Assembly: GCA_900758475.1 (NCBI GenBank)
Contig: CAAERQ010000018.1
Coordinates: 1 to 44,917 of the forward strand
Reading direction: 5' to 3'
DNA length: 44,917 nt
DNA from: an uncultured Collinsella sp.
GTDB taxonomy: Bacteria; Actinomycetota; Coriobacteriia; Coriobacteriales; Coriobacteriaceae
Of the stretch, positions 8,385 through 16,700 are shown in pieces. Made by a program: the position numbers and the translations under genes. Within the stretch, counting starts at the first letter, position 1. Each line of letters begins with the position of its first letter. Below the pieces are notes generated by a model that saw only the letters and a list, made by a program, of their open reading frames with translations, searched no databases and was not told the origin of the DNA.

Positions 8385-8647
8385 TAGGCGATCTCTGCGC
8401 GAGCGGCCTCGATAGCGCGCGTAAGCTGATCGGCGCAAGAGGTCTTTTTCATACCGCAGGTATTACCGGCGAGAACCTCGATTACGCGATCGGCGGGAGC
8501 GCCTTCGACCAGCCTGGAGATGGCCTTGAGGTTGCCATCGCAGCCGCCGGTAAACTCGACGCCCAGCACCTTGCTGCCATCGTCAGAGAGATTGAGGTGA
8601 ATATTGCGAGAGCATACACCCTGAGGCTTGTAGTCAAAACTAATCAT
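8384..8647 (-). CDS. TSCPD-domain protein
   Basis: An 87-residue protein that is essentially one TSCPD domain, a small cysteine-containing domain also found at the C-terminus of class II ribonucleotide reductases (NrdJ). Diagnostic stretches are 'GVCSRNIHLNL', 'FTGGCDGNLKAISRLVEG', 'GNTCGMKKTSCADQL'. Four cysteines could bind metal or undergo redox change. Stand-alone versions are common in anaerobes; their role is not established. A strong GAGAGGGGA ribosome site precedes the ATG. Its stop overlaps the start of the downstream Tat lipoprotein by one base, so the two are co-translated. Family call is fairly sure; function is not known. Confidence 0.88.
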   Translation of the reverse strand: MISFDYKPQGVCSRNIHLNLSDDGSKVLGVEFTGGCDGNLKAISRLVEGAPADRVIEVLAGNTCGMKKTSCADQLTRAIEAARAEIA

Positions 8648-8760
8648 TGAGATCCCCTCTCAGAAAGAAATTTCAGACGTCTATTATCCCCACCTGGACC
8701 GACTTATTATCGCAAGCACCGATTCAACATCCTACGATGTTTGGACTGGCGGGGGCAAGA

Positions 8761-10560
8761 TTAGCAGTCCGCACCCTGTACGTGGACCATGCGCTTCTCC
8801 CGATACATATTGTGGTCGGCGACGCGATATACATCGGCCAGCGTATTTCCAGCCGTCTCGACGGTCGCCACGCCAATCGATGCGCTGACCGTCAGGGTCT
8901 CATCGCTTACCGCGGCAAGACCGAGACGAAGATCCTGTTCCAGCCCGAGCGCAGACTCGTTGTCAGTATGGGGGCAAACCAGCAAAAACTCGTCGCCGCC
9001 AACGCGCATCGGCAGGTAATCCGCACCAGCCACCCGCCGCAGCACGGACGCCGTCCGTCGCAGCAGTTCATCCCCCATCTCGTGACCATAAATGTCGTTG
9101 GTCCGCTTGAGATAATTACAGTCCACCATAATCACGCTCACTGGCAAGTCCTCGTTTACCAGGCTATCTCCACGCGATTCCAGATAGTTGCGGTTGCGAA
9201 GCCCCGTCAGTTTATCTTGGTATGACAGCTCCTCGGCATGCTTGACCATCGATATGTTGTGCGTCGCCACGACGACCGAATCCAGGTGGCCTTGCTCATC
9301 GCGATGCTGGGGGACAACCTGTAGCGAGTACCAAGTGCCTCGACAATCTCGCACCTCGGCAGCCAAGTACGGTACGCCCTCCATGCGTTCACGAAGCGTA
9401 CTTATATCTACGAGCCCCACAACCGCTTCGCGGCTTTCGGGGCTCACGATATCCCGGCAGACCGTGTCCATAAAGTCATATGCCTCGCTATGCTCGGCAA
9501 ACATCTTCGCTATCGCCGGCGACATATTGATTCCCTCGATCTCGAGGGTGTCAAGATGCAAAAGGAAGGTCGAATCGTAGATGGCGCTTATGGCATTGAT
9601 AATGCCGAGCTGTTTATCCTTTTCGACCAAATTGCGGTGGTCAGCGATATTTCGAGCCAACAGTACCACGACCCAAAACGCAAGGCACACCAAGACGCCG
9701 ACGGCGACAAATGAAATCCTGTCAGACATGACCTCAGATTTGGGATATAGCGCAAACAGGCGGTAGCCCTTATATGCCGCACGCACGGCATATAAGGTGG
9801 TCCCCCGATATTCGATACGTGTTACGCCCTCGTCTTTCCAGTCAATTCCGCTATCGGCGAGAAGCCGGGCAAGGGTTATATCGACGGTCGAATCGTTTGA
9901 AGAAACGATTTGCGCATCGCGCATCACAAGCACCGTTGGACTCTGATGGAACGTGTTGTTCACAAGGACGTCGGCGATCGTGTATGAATAGTCATCGGCG
10001 GGCTCAGCCGCAAGGGATCGATACCCCAACGCCACCCCGTCACCGTATGGAACGGCACTCACGGCAAAGTCGACACCGCGGCGCTCGACAGCGGTCGAGT
10101 AGGAAACTTTGGACCCTCGATACATCGATGCGATCGACGAACAGGCCAGCTCCTCTCGCCACAGCATGAGTGGATCGCGGCCGTCGATATCGTAATGGGC
10201 GACCATATGACCATCGGCGTCCATGACCAACATTCCCGAAAGGCTCTCGGTATGGACATATTCCTCGACCAGATCGTCGTTGACTTCAAATCGATCAGGC
10301 GGCAAGAACGTCGCAAACGACTCGAGCGCCGCATCCAAATTGTGCGTCGCCTCGGTTTTTCTTCCCTGTTCATATCGGTCATATTTTTCGCAGGCATTTT
10401 TTAAAAACACCATGGTTTCCTGGCCGAACCCAAGCGTTTTATCAAGGCAGCGATGCGTGCCAACCATATAGAGCAGACTCAGTAGGGCAACGCTGGCCAC
10501 GATGCCGATGCCCACTGCGGCTAAACTCTTTCGGCGAAAGCGGCGCTCGTCATTTGTCAT
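8761..10560 (-). CDS. Membrane diguanylate cyclase (sensor-PAS-like-GGDEF)
   Basis: A 599-residue protein predicted to make cyclic di-GMP. Membrane helix 1 lies at about 13-34. An extracytoplasmic sensor region of roughly 240 residues with Cache-like character ('GMLVMDADGHMVAHYDIDG') follows, then helix 2 around 281-303, a PAS-like segment (about 320-440), and a GGDEF domain. The GGDEF motif at 521-525 is intact ('MRVGGDEFLLV'), as are 'DKLTGLRNRNYL' and 'VDCNYLKRTNDIYGHEMGD'. An RxxD inhibitory site is not evident at the usual place before GGDEF, so product inhibition may be absent. Its start codon overlaps the stop of the upstream binding-protein gene by four bases (ATGA-type), so the two are co-translated. 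No EAL or PilZ protein is in this window. Confidence 0.93.
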   Translation of the reverse strand: MTNDERRFRRKSLAAVGIGIVASVALLSLLYMVGTHRCLDKTLGFGQETMVFLKNACEKYDRYEQGRKTEATHNLDAALESFATFLPPDRFEVNDDLVEEYVHTESLSGMLVMDADGHMVAHYDIDGRDPLMLWREELACSSIASMYRGSKVSYSTAVERRGVDFAVSAVPYGDGVALGYRSLAAEPADDYSYTIADVLVNNTFHQSPTVLVMRDAQIVSSNDSTVDITLARLLADSGIDWKDEGVTRIEYRGTTLYAVRAAYKGYRLFALYPKSEVMSDRISFVAVGVLVCLAFWVVVLLARNIADHRNLVEKDKQLGIINAISAIYDSTFLLHLDTLEIEGINMSPAIAKMFAEHSEAYDFMDTVCRDIVSPESREAVVGLVDISTLRERMEGVPYLAAEVRDCRGTWYSLQVVPQHRDEQGHLDSVVVATHNISMVKHAEELSYQDKLTGLRNRNYLESRGDSLVNEDLPVSVIMVDCNYLKRTNDIYGHEMGDELLRRTASVLRRVAGADYLPMRVGGDEFLLVCPHTDNESALGLEQDLRLGLAAVSDETLTVSASIGVATVETAGNTLADVYRVADHNMYREKRMVHVQGADC

Positions 10561-11429
10561 GATTCCGCTCCTTGCCCGCCTGTCGTCGCTCCTGCTTTGT
10601 AATTGTCCACAATGTGCTCTATCGTGCCGTCTCGATCCATGTCGGACAGTGCGGTATCGAGGTTTTTGACGTACTCCCCCTCATAGCTATCATCAAACGC
10701 GACGCCCAGGTCAACCGTCATAACGTTGCCGGCGAACACACGATAAACGCCAGGATACTGGGCAACGAGTCGATCAAGCGACTGAACGTCCGCCATCCAA
10801 CAGTCGACATACCCTTTGGCGAGGGCGGCTTTGCAGAGTTCGGCAGAACCATACGATTTGATTTGCACGTCCGGCGAGATATCCAGATCCCCTGCGAGCA
10901 ATCGGCGTTCGCTCACCGAGCCCGCAATCACCGCAATGGTCTTGCTTCCATCGAGATGCGCCAAGGAATTGATGCCACTCGTTTTCTTGGCGGCGACCGA
11001 AACCGTCAGGGTCAAATACGGCTCAGTCCAGTAATACTTATCCTCGCGATAACAGGGAGAATAGTCGCACCACAGGCAATCGATATCGCCGTTTTTGAGT
11101 AGGCGGTCACGGTCATTCCAAGAAATGTCGATAAATTGCGGCTTGATCCCCGCGCGCTTGCAGGCCTCGCGGGCGATGCCGATATCGATACCGGCGTAAT
11201 CGCCCGTGGTATCGACATACACATAGGGGTCGTTATCCGTAACGCCGATTTTGAGTACCGGGAGGTCTTTGTCGGCTTCATTCGGGGAGGAAGAACTGCT
11301 TCGAACGATATACGTCAGGGCGCCCACACAGACGGCAACAAGAAGTATGAGCGTAAACGAGACGATGGCGGCTCGCTTGATACGTCCGGGCACACGCCTC
11401 CCTTCATCGAAACAGCAGTCGGATTTCAT
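10557..11429 (-). CDS. Membrane-anchored amino-acid-type solute-binding protein
   Basis: About 290 residues: a basic N-terminus, one membrane anchor ('AAIVSFTLILLVAVCVGALTYIV'), a Ser-rich linker and a bacterial type-3 extracellular binding domain ('VLKIGVTDNDPYVYVDTTGDYAGIDIGIAREACKRAG', 'YYWTEPYLTLTVSVAAKK', 'GDIDCLWCDYSP'). This fold binds amino acids or related polar ligands. No transporter genes are adjacent; instead the stop overlaps the start of a diguanylate cyclase, suggesting a sensory partner rather than transport. Start is uncertain: the ATG at 11429 overlaps a TATAAAAT motif that looks like a -10 box, while a GTG at 11393 preceded by GAAGGGAGG would give a compact signal anchor and may be the true start. 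An ATG at 11483 is less likely. Confidence 0.85.
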   Translation of the reverse strand: MKSDCCFDEGRRVPGRIKRAAIVSFTLILLVAVCVGALTYIVRSSSSSPNEADKDLPVLKIGVTDNDPYVYVDTTGDYAGIDIGIAREACKRAGIKPQFIDISWNDRDRLLKNGDIDCLWCDYSPCYREDKYYWTEPYLTLTVSVAAKKTSGINSLAHLDGSKTIAVIAGSVSERRLLAGDLDISPDVQIKSYGSAELCKAALAKGYVDCWMADVQSLDRLVAQYPGVYRVFAGNVMTVDLGVAFDDSYEGEYVKNLDTALSDMDRDGTIEHIVDNYKAGATTGGQGAES

Positions 11430-11458
11430 TTTATACCCGGGGCTGATGCGGCGATAAA
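11428..11458 (-). promoter_or_regulatory. Possible promoter of binding-protein/GGDEF operon
   Basis: On the minus strand TATAAAAT (11428-11435) lies 17 bases downstream of TTTATC (11453-11458). If active, transcription would start after the ATG at 11429 and favour the GTG start at 11393. The -35 overlaps the end of the purB terminator T-run, so the two signals are packed back to back. Confidence 0.4.
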
Positions 11459-11488
11459 AAAGCGCCTCACCCAAGATGGGCAAGGCGC
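11455..11488 (-). terminator. purB terminator
   Basis: On the minus strand a stem of GGCGCCT...AGGCGC with a two-base internal mismatch and inner CCCA/TGGG pairing ends in TTTTTT. It lies about 45 bases after the purB stop. Confidence 0.85.
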
Positions 11489-11531
11489 CAAAGGTTGAAA
11501 TGCATCCGCAAGCGGTCGAATTAGGTTAACC

Positions 11532-12878
11532 CTACTCGAAGCTCAGCTGCTCCAGGCGGTCGAAGACCGTGTCGATGCGGGTGAGGAAGTCCCACGGATC
11601 AAAGATCTCGTCGAGTTTTTCCTGGCTAACGGTGCAGCGCGGATCGGCCTCGAGACGCTCCTTAAAGGTGGGGCCGGAGACACAATCCTGCACCTCGTGC
11701 CAGGTGGCCATGGCGTTTTCCTGCACGATAGCGTAGGCGTCCTCGCGGGTGATGCCCGTATCGACGAGGGCCAGCAGGACCTTGGAGGAGAAGATGAGGC
11801 CGCGGGTCTTGTTGAGATTGGCCATCATGCGGGCCGGATACAGCTGCAGGCCGTCGATAACGCGAATGAGGCACTGGAACATATGGTCGAGTGCGATGAA
11901 GCTATCGGCCTGGGCGACGCGCTCGGCGGAAGAGTGCGAAATGTCGCGCTCGTGCCACAGGGCAACGTTGTCAAAGGCGACCTGAGCGTTGGACTTGACG
12001 ACGCGCGACAGGCCGCAGACCTTCTCCATGGTGATGGGGTTGCGCTTGTGCGGCATGGCGGAGCTGCCCTTTTGGCCCTTGCGGAAGGGCTCCTCGGCCT
12101 CGAGCGTATCGGTCTTCTGCAGGTTGCGGACCTCGGTCGCGATGCGCTCGCAGGTGGCCGCTGTAGTGGCAAGCACGCCGGCAAGGTAGGCGTGGTGATC
12201 GCGACTGATGACCTGCGTGGACAGCGGATCGTGGACCAGGCCCAGGTGCTCGCAGACGTACTCCTCGACGAACGGCTCGATGGAGCTGTAGGTGCCGACG
12301 GCACCGGAGATGGCACCGAAGGCAACGTTCCTGCGAGCATCCTCAAGACGATCGAGATCGCGCTTGAGCTCCCATGCCCAGGAGCCAAACTTCATACCGA
12401 AGGTCATCGGCTCGGCATGGATGCCATGGGTGCGGCCGGCGCAGAGCGTATTGCGCTCCTCGAAGGCACGACGCTTGCAGATCACGCCGAGCTTCTTAAC
12501 GTCCTCGATAATCAGGTCACACGCCTGAGTAAGCTGATAGCACAGAGCCGTATCACCCAGGTCAGAGCTGGTCATACCGTAGTGAACCCAGCGGCTAGGC
12601 TTGGGCTCGCCCTCGGGAACATCGGCGTCGATATATTCCTTCATGTTGGTCAGGAAGGCGATGACATCGTGGCGCGTGACCTCCTCGATCTCGTCAACCT
12701 TCGCCTTCTCAAAGTTGGCGTGGTCGCGAATCCACTGGGCCTCTTCTTTGGAAATACCGATCTTGCCGAGCTCCGCCTGAGCCTCGCAGGCCAGGACCTC
12801 AATCTCCTGCCAAATGGCATACTTGTTCTCGAGGGAGAAGATATGTCCCATCTCCGGGCGGGTATAGCGATCGATCAT
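11532..12878 (-). CDS. purB: Adenylosuccinate lyase
   Basis: A 448-residue member of the fumarase/aspartase superfamily that removes fumarate from SAICAR and from adenylosuccinate. The flexible catalytic signature 'KGSSAMPHKRNPI' is present, as are 'MTSSDLGDTALCYQ' and 'RTHGIHAEPMTFG', the other two active-site regions. I chose the ATG at 12878 (MIDRYTRPEMGHIFS), which has GGAG a few bases upstream; the longer frame adds 14 residues without family support. The gene is monocistronic with a candidate -10 (TACAAT) upstream and a terminator downstream. purC lies about 7 kb away on the same strand. Confidence 0.96.
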   Translation of the reverse strand: MIDRYTRPEMGHIFSLENKYAIWQEIEVLACEAQAELGKIGISKEEAQWIRDHANFEKAKVDEIEEVTRHDVIAFLTNMKEYIDADVPEGEPKPSRWVHYGMTSSDLGDTALCYQLTQACDLIIEDVKKLGVICKRRAFEERNTLCAGRTHGIHAEPMTFGMKFGSWAWELKRDLDRLEDARRNVAFGAISGAVGTYSSIEPFVEEYVCEHLGLVHDPLSTQVISRDHHAYLAGVLATTAATCERIATEVRNLQKTDTLEAEEPFRKGQKGSSAMPHKRNPITMEKVCGLSRVVKSNAQVAFDNVALWHERDISHSSAERVAQADSFIALDHMFQCLIRVIDGLQLYPARMMANLNKTRGLIFSSKVLLALVDTGITREDAYAIVQENAMATWHEVQDCVSGPTFKERLEADPRCTVSQEKLDEIFDPWDFLTRIDTVFDRLEQLSFE

Positions 12879-12922
12879 AGCGGCTCCTTTTTGGTTATTG
12901 GCACGTTGGTCGTAACCCAACC

Positions 12923-12928
12923 ATTGTA
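12923..12928 (-). promoter_or_regulatory. Candidate -10 of purB
   Basis: On the minus strand TACAAT lies about 45 bases before the purB start codon. No good -35 hexamer is seen at 17-18 bases, so this is tentative. Confidence 0.4.
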
Positions 12929-13066
12929 CCGTGCGCGGGCGCGAGTATGGGCAGCAGGCATTAACCTAACATTTTGTAGCATAGAGCGGCTTCAGGCGAT
13001 CTCCTCGGATTCACGGAGACGGTGGGGAAGACTTTGCTGGATTTGCCGTCCCCATGCCTCCCGTGC

Positions 13067-13129
13067 TCGGTGGAGCGGGCAACGGGACGTCCGCGTATTT
13101 GCTTCGCAAATCCGCACCGGCTGCGGTCG
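13067..13129. repeat. tRNA-Gly-end repeat, copy 1
   Basis: A 63-bp block found again at 13197-13259 with one mismatch. Its first part (13071-13088) equals the last 18 bases of tRNA-Gly (13392-13409) in the same orientation, up to the T-loop. The rest holds the hairpin ATTTGC-TTC-GCAAAT and a CCGGCTGCGG segment. This is not an intact tRNA. Confidence 0.85.
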
Positions 13130-13196
13130 GCAAGCCACGGTCCGGGGAAGCGGGGGTAACGTCGGCTGAATCCGCTTTTCCCAAAATCCACCCTGG

Positions 13197-13259
13197 TCGG
13201 TGGAGCGGGCAACGGGACGTCTGCGTATTTGCTTCGCAAATCCGCACCGGCTGCGGTCG
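13197..13259. repeat. tRNA-Gly-end repeat, copy 2
   Basis: Second copy of the 63-bp block at 13067-13129, spaced 130 bases from the first. It is followed by GGTCGCC-TAT-GGCGACC-type pairing and by the hairpin ATAAACGC-TTC-GCGTTTAT near 13286. The segment ends at an inverted copy of the tRNA-Gly T-arm (13323-13338). Confidence 0.85.
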
Positions 13260-13322
13260 CCTATCGGCGACCTTGCCTGCTCGCTATAAACGCTTCGCGT
13301 TTATTTAACGCTCGCACCCTGG

Positions 13323-13338
13323 CGGGTTCGAGTCCCGG
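13323..13338 (+). repeat. Inverted copy of tRNA-Gly T-arm
   Basis: Sixteen bases GCGGGTTCGAGTCCCG read on the plus strand here. The same sequence is the T-arm of the genuine tRNA-Gly on the minus strand (13392-13466). Thus this fragment is inverted relative to the real gene. It abuts the tRNA-Gly terminator. Confidence 0.75.
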
Positions 13339-13347
13339 CACTTTATT

Positions 13348-13379
13348 GAAAAAAGCACGGTAACGAAACGTTACCGTGC
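13348..13379 (-). terminator. tRNA-Gly terminator
   Basis: A perfect 11-bp stem (GCACGGTAACG / CGTTACCGTGC, loop AAA) followed on the minus strand by six T. It lies directly after the tRNA-Gly CCA end. Confidence 0.9.
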
Positions 13380-13391
13380 CTGAAATTCGGA

Positions 13392-13466
13392 TGGAGCGGG
13401 CAACGGGACTCGAACCCGCGAGTGTCAGCTTGGGAAGCTGATGCCTTACCACTTGGCGATGCCCGC
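13392..13466 (-). tRNA. tRNA-Gly (CCC)
   Basis: Complete 75-nt tRNA on the minus strand with encoded CCA (13392-13394). The acceptor GCGGGCA pairs with TGCCCGC. The anticodon stem is TCAGC/GCTGA with loop TTCCCAA (anticodon CCC). The T-arm is GCGGG-TTCGAGT-CCCGT and the discriminator is T. Its 3' end is duplicated twice at 13071 and 13201. Confidence 0.96.
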
Positions 13467-13479
13467 TTGTGTGTTGGCT

Positions 13480-13509
13480 AGTATAACGCGGTTGTCTTGT
13501 TCGATACAA
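13480..13509 (-). promoter_or_regulatory. Promoter of tRNA-Gly
   Basis: On the minus strand TATACT (13480-13485) lies 13 bases before the tRNA. A weak -35 (TTGTAT, 13504-13509) is 18 bases further upstream. Confidence 0.55.
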
Positions 13510-13763
13510 GGGTGTCGATGCTTGTTTTAGCTGTGGAGAATCGTTTGAAAACCGCGCCAATTGTGGAGATGAGGACCTTTGTCTTTCTTTTCTTGCCTTC
13601 TTCTACCTGCGCTTTTATCTGATTGTTGTATTTGAACTCGATTTGTCAGAAATCGGGCAAGCTTTTGGTCAGCTTCTGGTACTTACCCGCATGAACCATG
13701 GCGGTAGCCTCATCCCAAGCGCCGCGGCCTCCCCGTGCGGCGCACGAGGGATAAGGAGCAGCC
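13510..13763. other. Leader of the LPXTG adhesin; no gene
   Basis: Non-coding stretch between tRNA-Gly and the adhesin. It contains a pyrimidine-rich tract around 13570-13605 and ends in GATAAGGAGCAGCC, a strong ribosome site for the ATG at 13764. I could not identify a convincing promoter pair or riboswitch. A long leader of this kind could carry control of a surface protein, but nothing specific is visible. Confidence 0.4.
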
Positions 13764-16700
13764 ATGTCCAACGCACCCACGCACTCTGTCCACAGCGCAA
13801 TCGCAACAGGTCCGCTGCTCCTGCTCCTCTTTTTTCTGATCGGCTGCCTGGCCCCAGGGACCGCACTCGCCGTCGACGGGAGTGACGCCCTTAATTTCCG
13901 CACCATAAGCGACGGCTGTGGCCCCTTCGGTGTCGGTAAATACGAGGCACAGGACACTTCGATTTCGTACTGCATGAATCAAGACTGCCCCGGCCCCAGC
14001 AAGCCGGGAGGGCCATGGCGCACATATAACCAGGGCTGGACATGGCTCGATGACGAATTTGCCGCCATCGTCTGCCACGGATACCCCTCCAGTACATCCT
14101 TTGGCGGCCACAATCTGTCGCCCGATCTCGCCCGCGCCGCCACCCAGATTGCCGTGTGGATGCTCAACGGAACCACGCGCCCCGACGGCACCTATTCGTA
14201 TACAAACAGCAAGGGAGTTGCCAGGAGCGGTAGGTTTTACGAAAACGCCGAGGCCGTAGCGGCTGCACGTTGGCTCTACGACAGCGCCAAGTCCGGATCC
14301 ATTAAGGCAGCCCCACATCGAGCCAGGCGTTATCACGGCCCGGTCTCGGGCGAGGGTCGACGCCAGGACATGCTCTATGTTCTGCCCGCCGTCTCCGTAT
14401 CTTTCCAAAAACAATCGTCCCAGGCTGACATCACCGCCGGCAACGACACCTACAGACTCGGTGGCGCAACCTTCGATATCTTTGAAAGTGCGGGCGATGC
14501 ACGTGTCGGCGCTATCCAGATGGACGAAAACGGGCGTGCACAAGCAACACTTTTGCCCAATACGGCATATTACCTGGTCGAAACCAAAGCCCCGGCAGGC
14601 TATATCCCTCGAAGCGACCGAATAACCTTCACCACACAAAACAGCGGCGAACATGTCACTATCAACGAGCAGCCCGGCACCATCACCTTGCGTATTGCAA
14701 AAATCGATGCCGCCACGGATGCTGGCGCCCAAGTTGGGGCGTCGCTTGCGGGCGCTGAATTTACCTGCGTCTCGCAATCAACTCCCGGCTGGACTCGCAC
14801 CCTTACGACCGACGAAAACGGACGGGCGATCCTCAATGACATTCCTCTGGGCACCTTTACCATCTACGAATCGAAAGCGCCCGAGGGCTACCTGATTTCA
14901 AACGACTGTTGGAGCTACACCGTCGGTGCCGAGCAACTCGGAGATACGGGCATCGTTGAGCTCGAAAGCCGTATTCCCAACATCCCCATCGCCTTTGACC
15001 TTGAAATCTCGAAGTTTAAGGACCATGGCGATAACGATGAGTCCGGCCTTGAGCAGCCGGCGGGAGGCGTCGTCTTTGAAGTTGTCAGCAATAGCTCACA
15101 ACAAGTCGTCGGCACGTTGACCACAAACGTTTACGGCTTTGCCTCCACAAAAGACCAGCCCGAAGCATGGTTTGGCGCAGGCAAGCGACCCGCCGGCGCT
15201 CACGGTGCCATTCCCTACGACCGCGCGGGCTACACCGTTCGCGAGGTTGCAGAAACGGTCCCTGAAGGATTTAAGCAGGCAGGTGAATGGACCATCACAG
15301 CAGAGCAGACCGCAGACGGCGCCGAGCTTCAGTACATCATTGACAACCATGCCCTATCGACACACCTTCAAATCGTAAAGCGCGATGCTCAGACCGGCGG
15401 CACCGTACCACTTGCCGGCTTTACGTTCCAGCTGCTCGATAGCCACCACGAGCCCGTCTCGCAAACATGTTGGTATCCGGCCCACAATATAATGAATACC
15501 TTCACAACCGATACAGCCGGCGCCGTCACGCTGCCCGAATCACTTAATCCCGGAACGTACTACGTGCACGAGGTATCGGCCAAGGAACCGTATCTGCGCG
15601 GAGAAGACCTGGGGATAACGATTCCCGCCGACAGAAATCTGACACCGGTCGCCGTCGCCTCGTTCTATGACGACGCCGCAACCGGAAGCATCGAAATCAT
15701 TAAGGCGGATGCCGTAGATGGGCGCGCCCTCGCTGGGGCCACGTTTGACATCCGCGCTGACGGCGACATCGTGCGAACCGACGGCAGCATCGTCGCCCTG
15801 GATGGCGAAACCGTCGCCACCGTTACGACCGACGAACGGGGGCAAGCGCGAGTCGACCATCTTTCGCTGGGATGCGGTACCGCCACCTATGAGGTCGTCG
15901 AAACACAAGCGCCCGAAGGTTATCTGCTCAACCCGACCCCACACACTGTGAAGTTGTCGTACGCTGACCAGCAAACGCCCGTGATCGAAGTGCGCCTTGA
16001 CGTTTCCAACGACTACACCAAGCTCGATGTCTCCAAAGTCGACGCGTGCGAAGGTCAGGAAGTGACGGGCGCCGAGCTTGTCCTCTGCGACTCCAATGGC
16101 AACGAAATCGATTCTTGGACTTCATCCGGCAAACCGCACCACATTGAGCACCTTTCACCCGGCACCTACACCCTGCGCGAAACGATGTCTCCGCGTACCT
16201 ACGACCTCGCCGAAGATATAACGTTTGAAGTAAAAGCCACGGGAGAAGTTCAAACCGTAGCCATGAAGGATACCCCCATCGAGATCAGGGGAAGCGTCGA
16301 TAAGCGCCAAGAGATTGCACAGCCAGTCGTAAGCAAACTCGTTGCCAACGGCGACGGAAAAAACCGAGCCAAAGCACGGGCCAATACGCAGGGCGCCTTC
16401 TCCTATACCATCGACGCCAAAAATGAGTCGAGCACCTGGGTCGACGAGTTGACCATCACCGACGACCTTGAGTGCGCCAAGGATGGCGCAGCGAAACTTG
16501 TTGCCGTTGAAACCCCTATTGCGATCGGTGATCTAAACGGGCTGTGCAACGTGTGGTATCGAACGTCTCCGGCAGGAACAAGCGATACGGGCAAGCAGGT
16601 CAATGCAACGCTTGACGACGGGCATCGCAATCCTTGGCTCGAAACGGAAGAGGTTGCAAAGCTGCTGGGCGACGATGTGCGTCTCGTCGATTACGACGGG

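Noticed and set aside
11697..13169. 490-codon frame antisense to purB
   Set aside because: purB motifs are complete on the minus strand; the antisense frame is a composition artefact.
13067..13259. CRISPR array
   Set aside because: Only two long repeats of tRNA origin, with no regular short spacers and no cas genes.
13067..13345. Extra tRNA genes upstream of tRNA-Gly
   Set aside because: Only the 3' 18 bases and an inverted T-arm are present; no D-arm or anticodon arm can be drawn.
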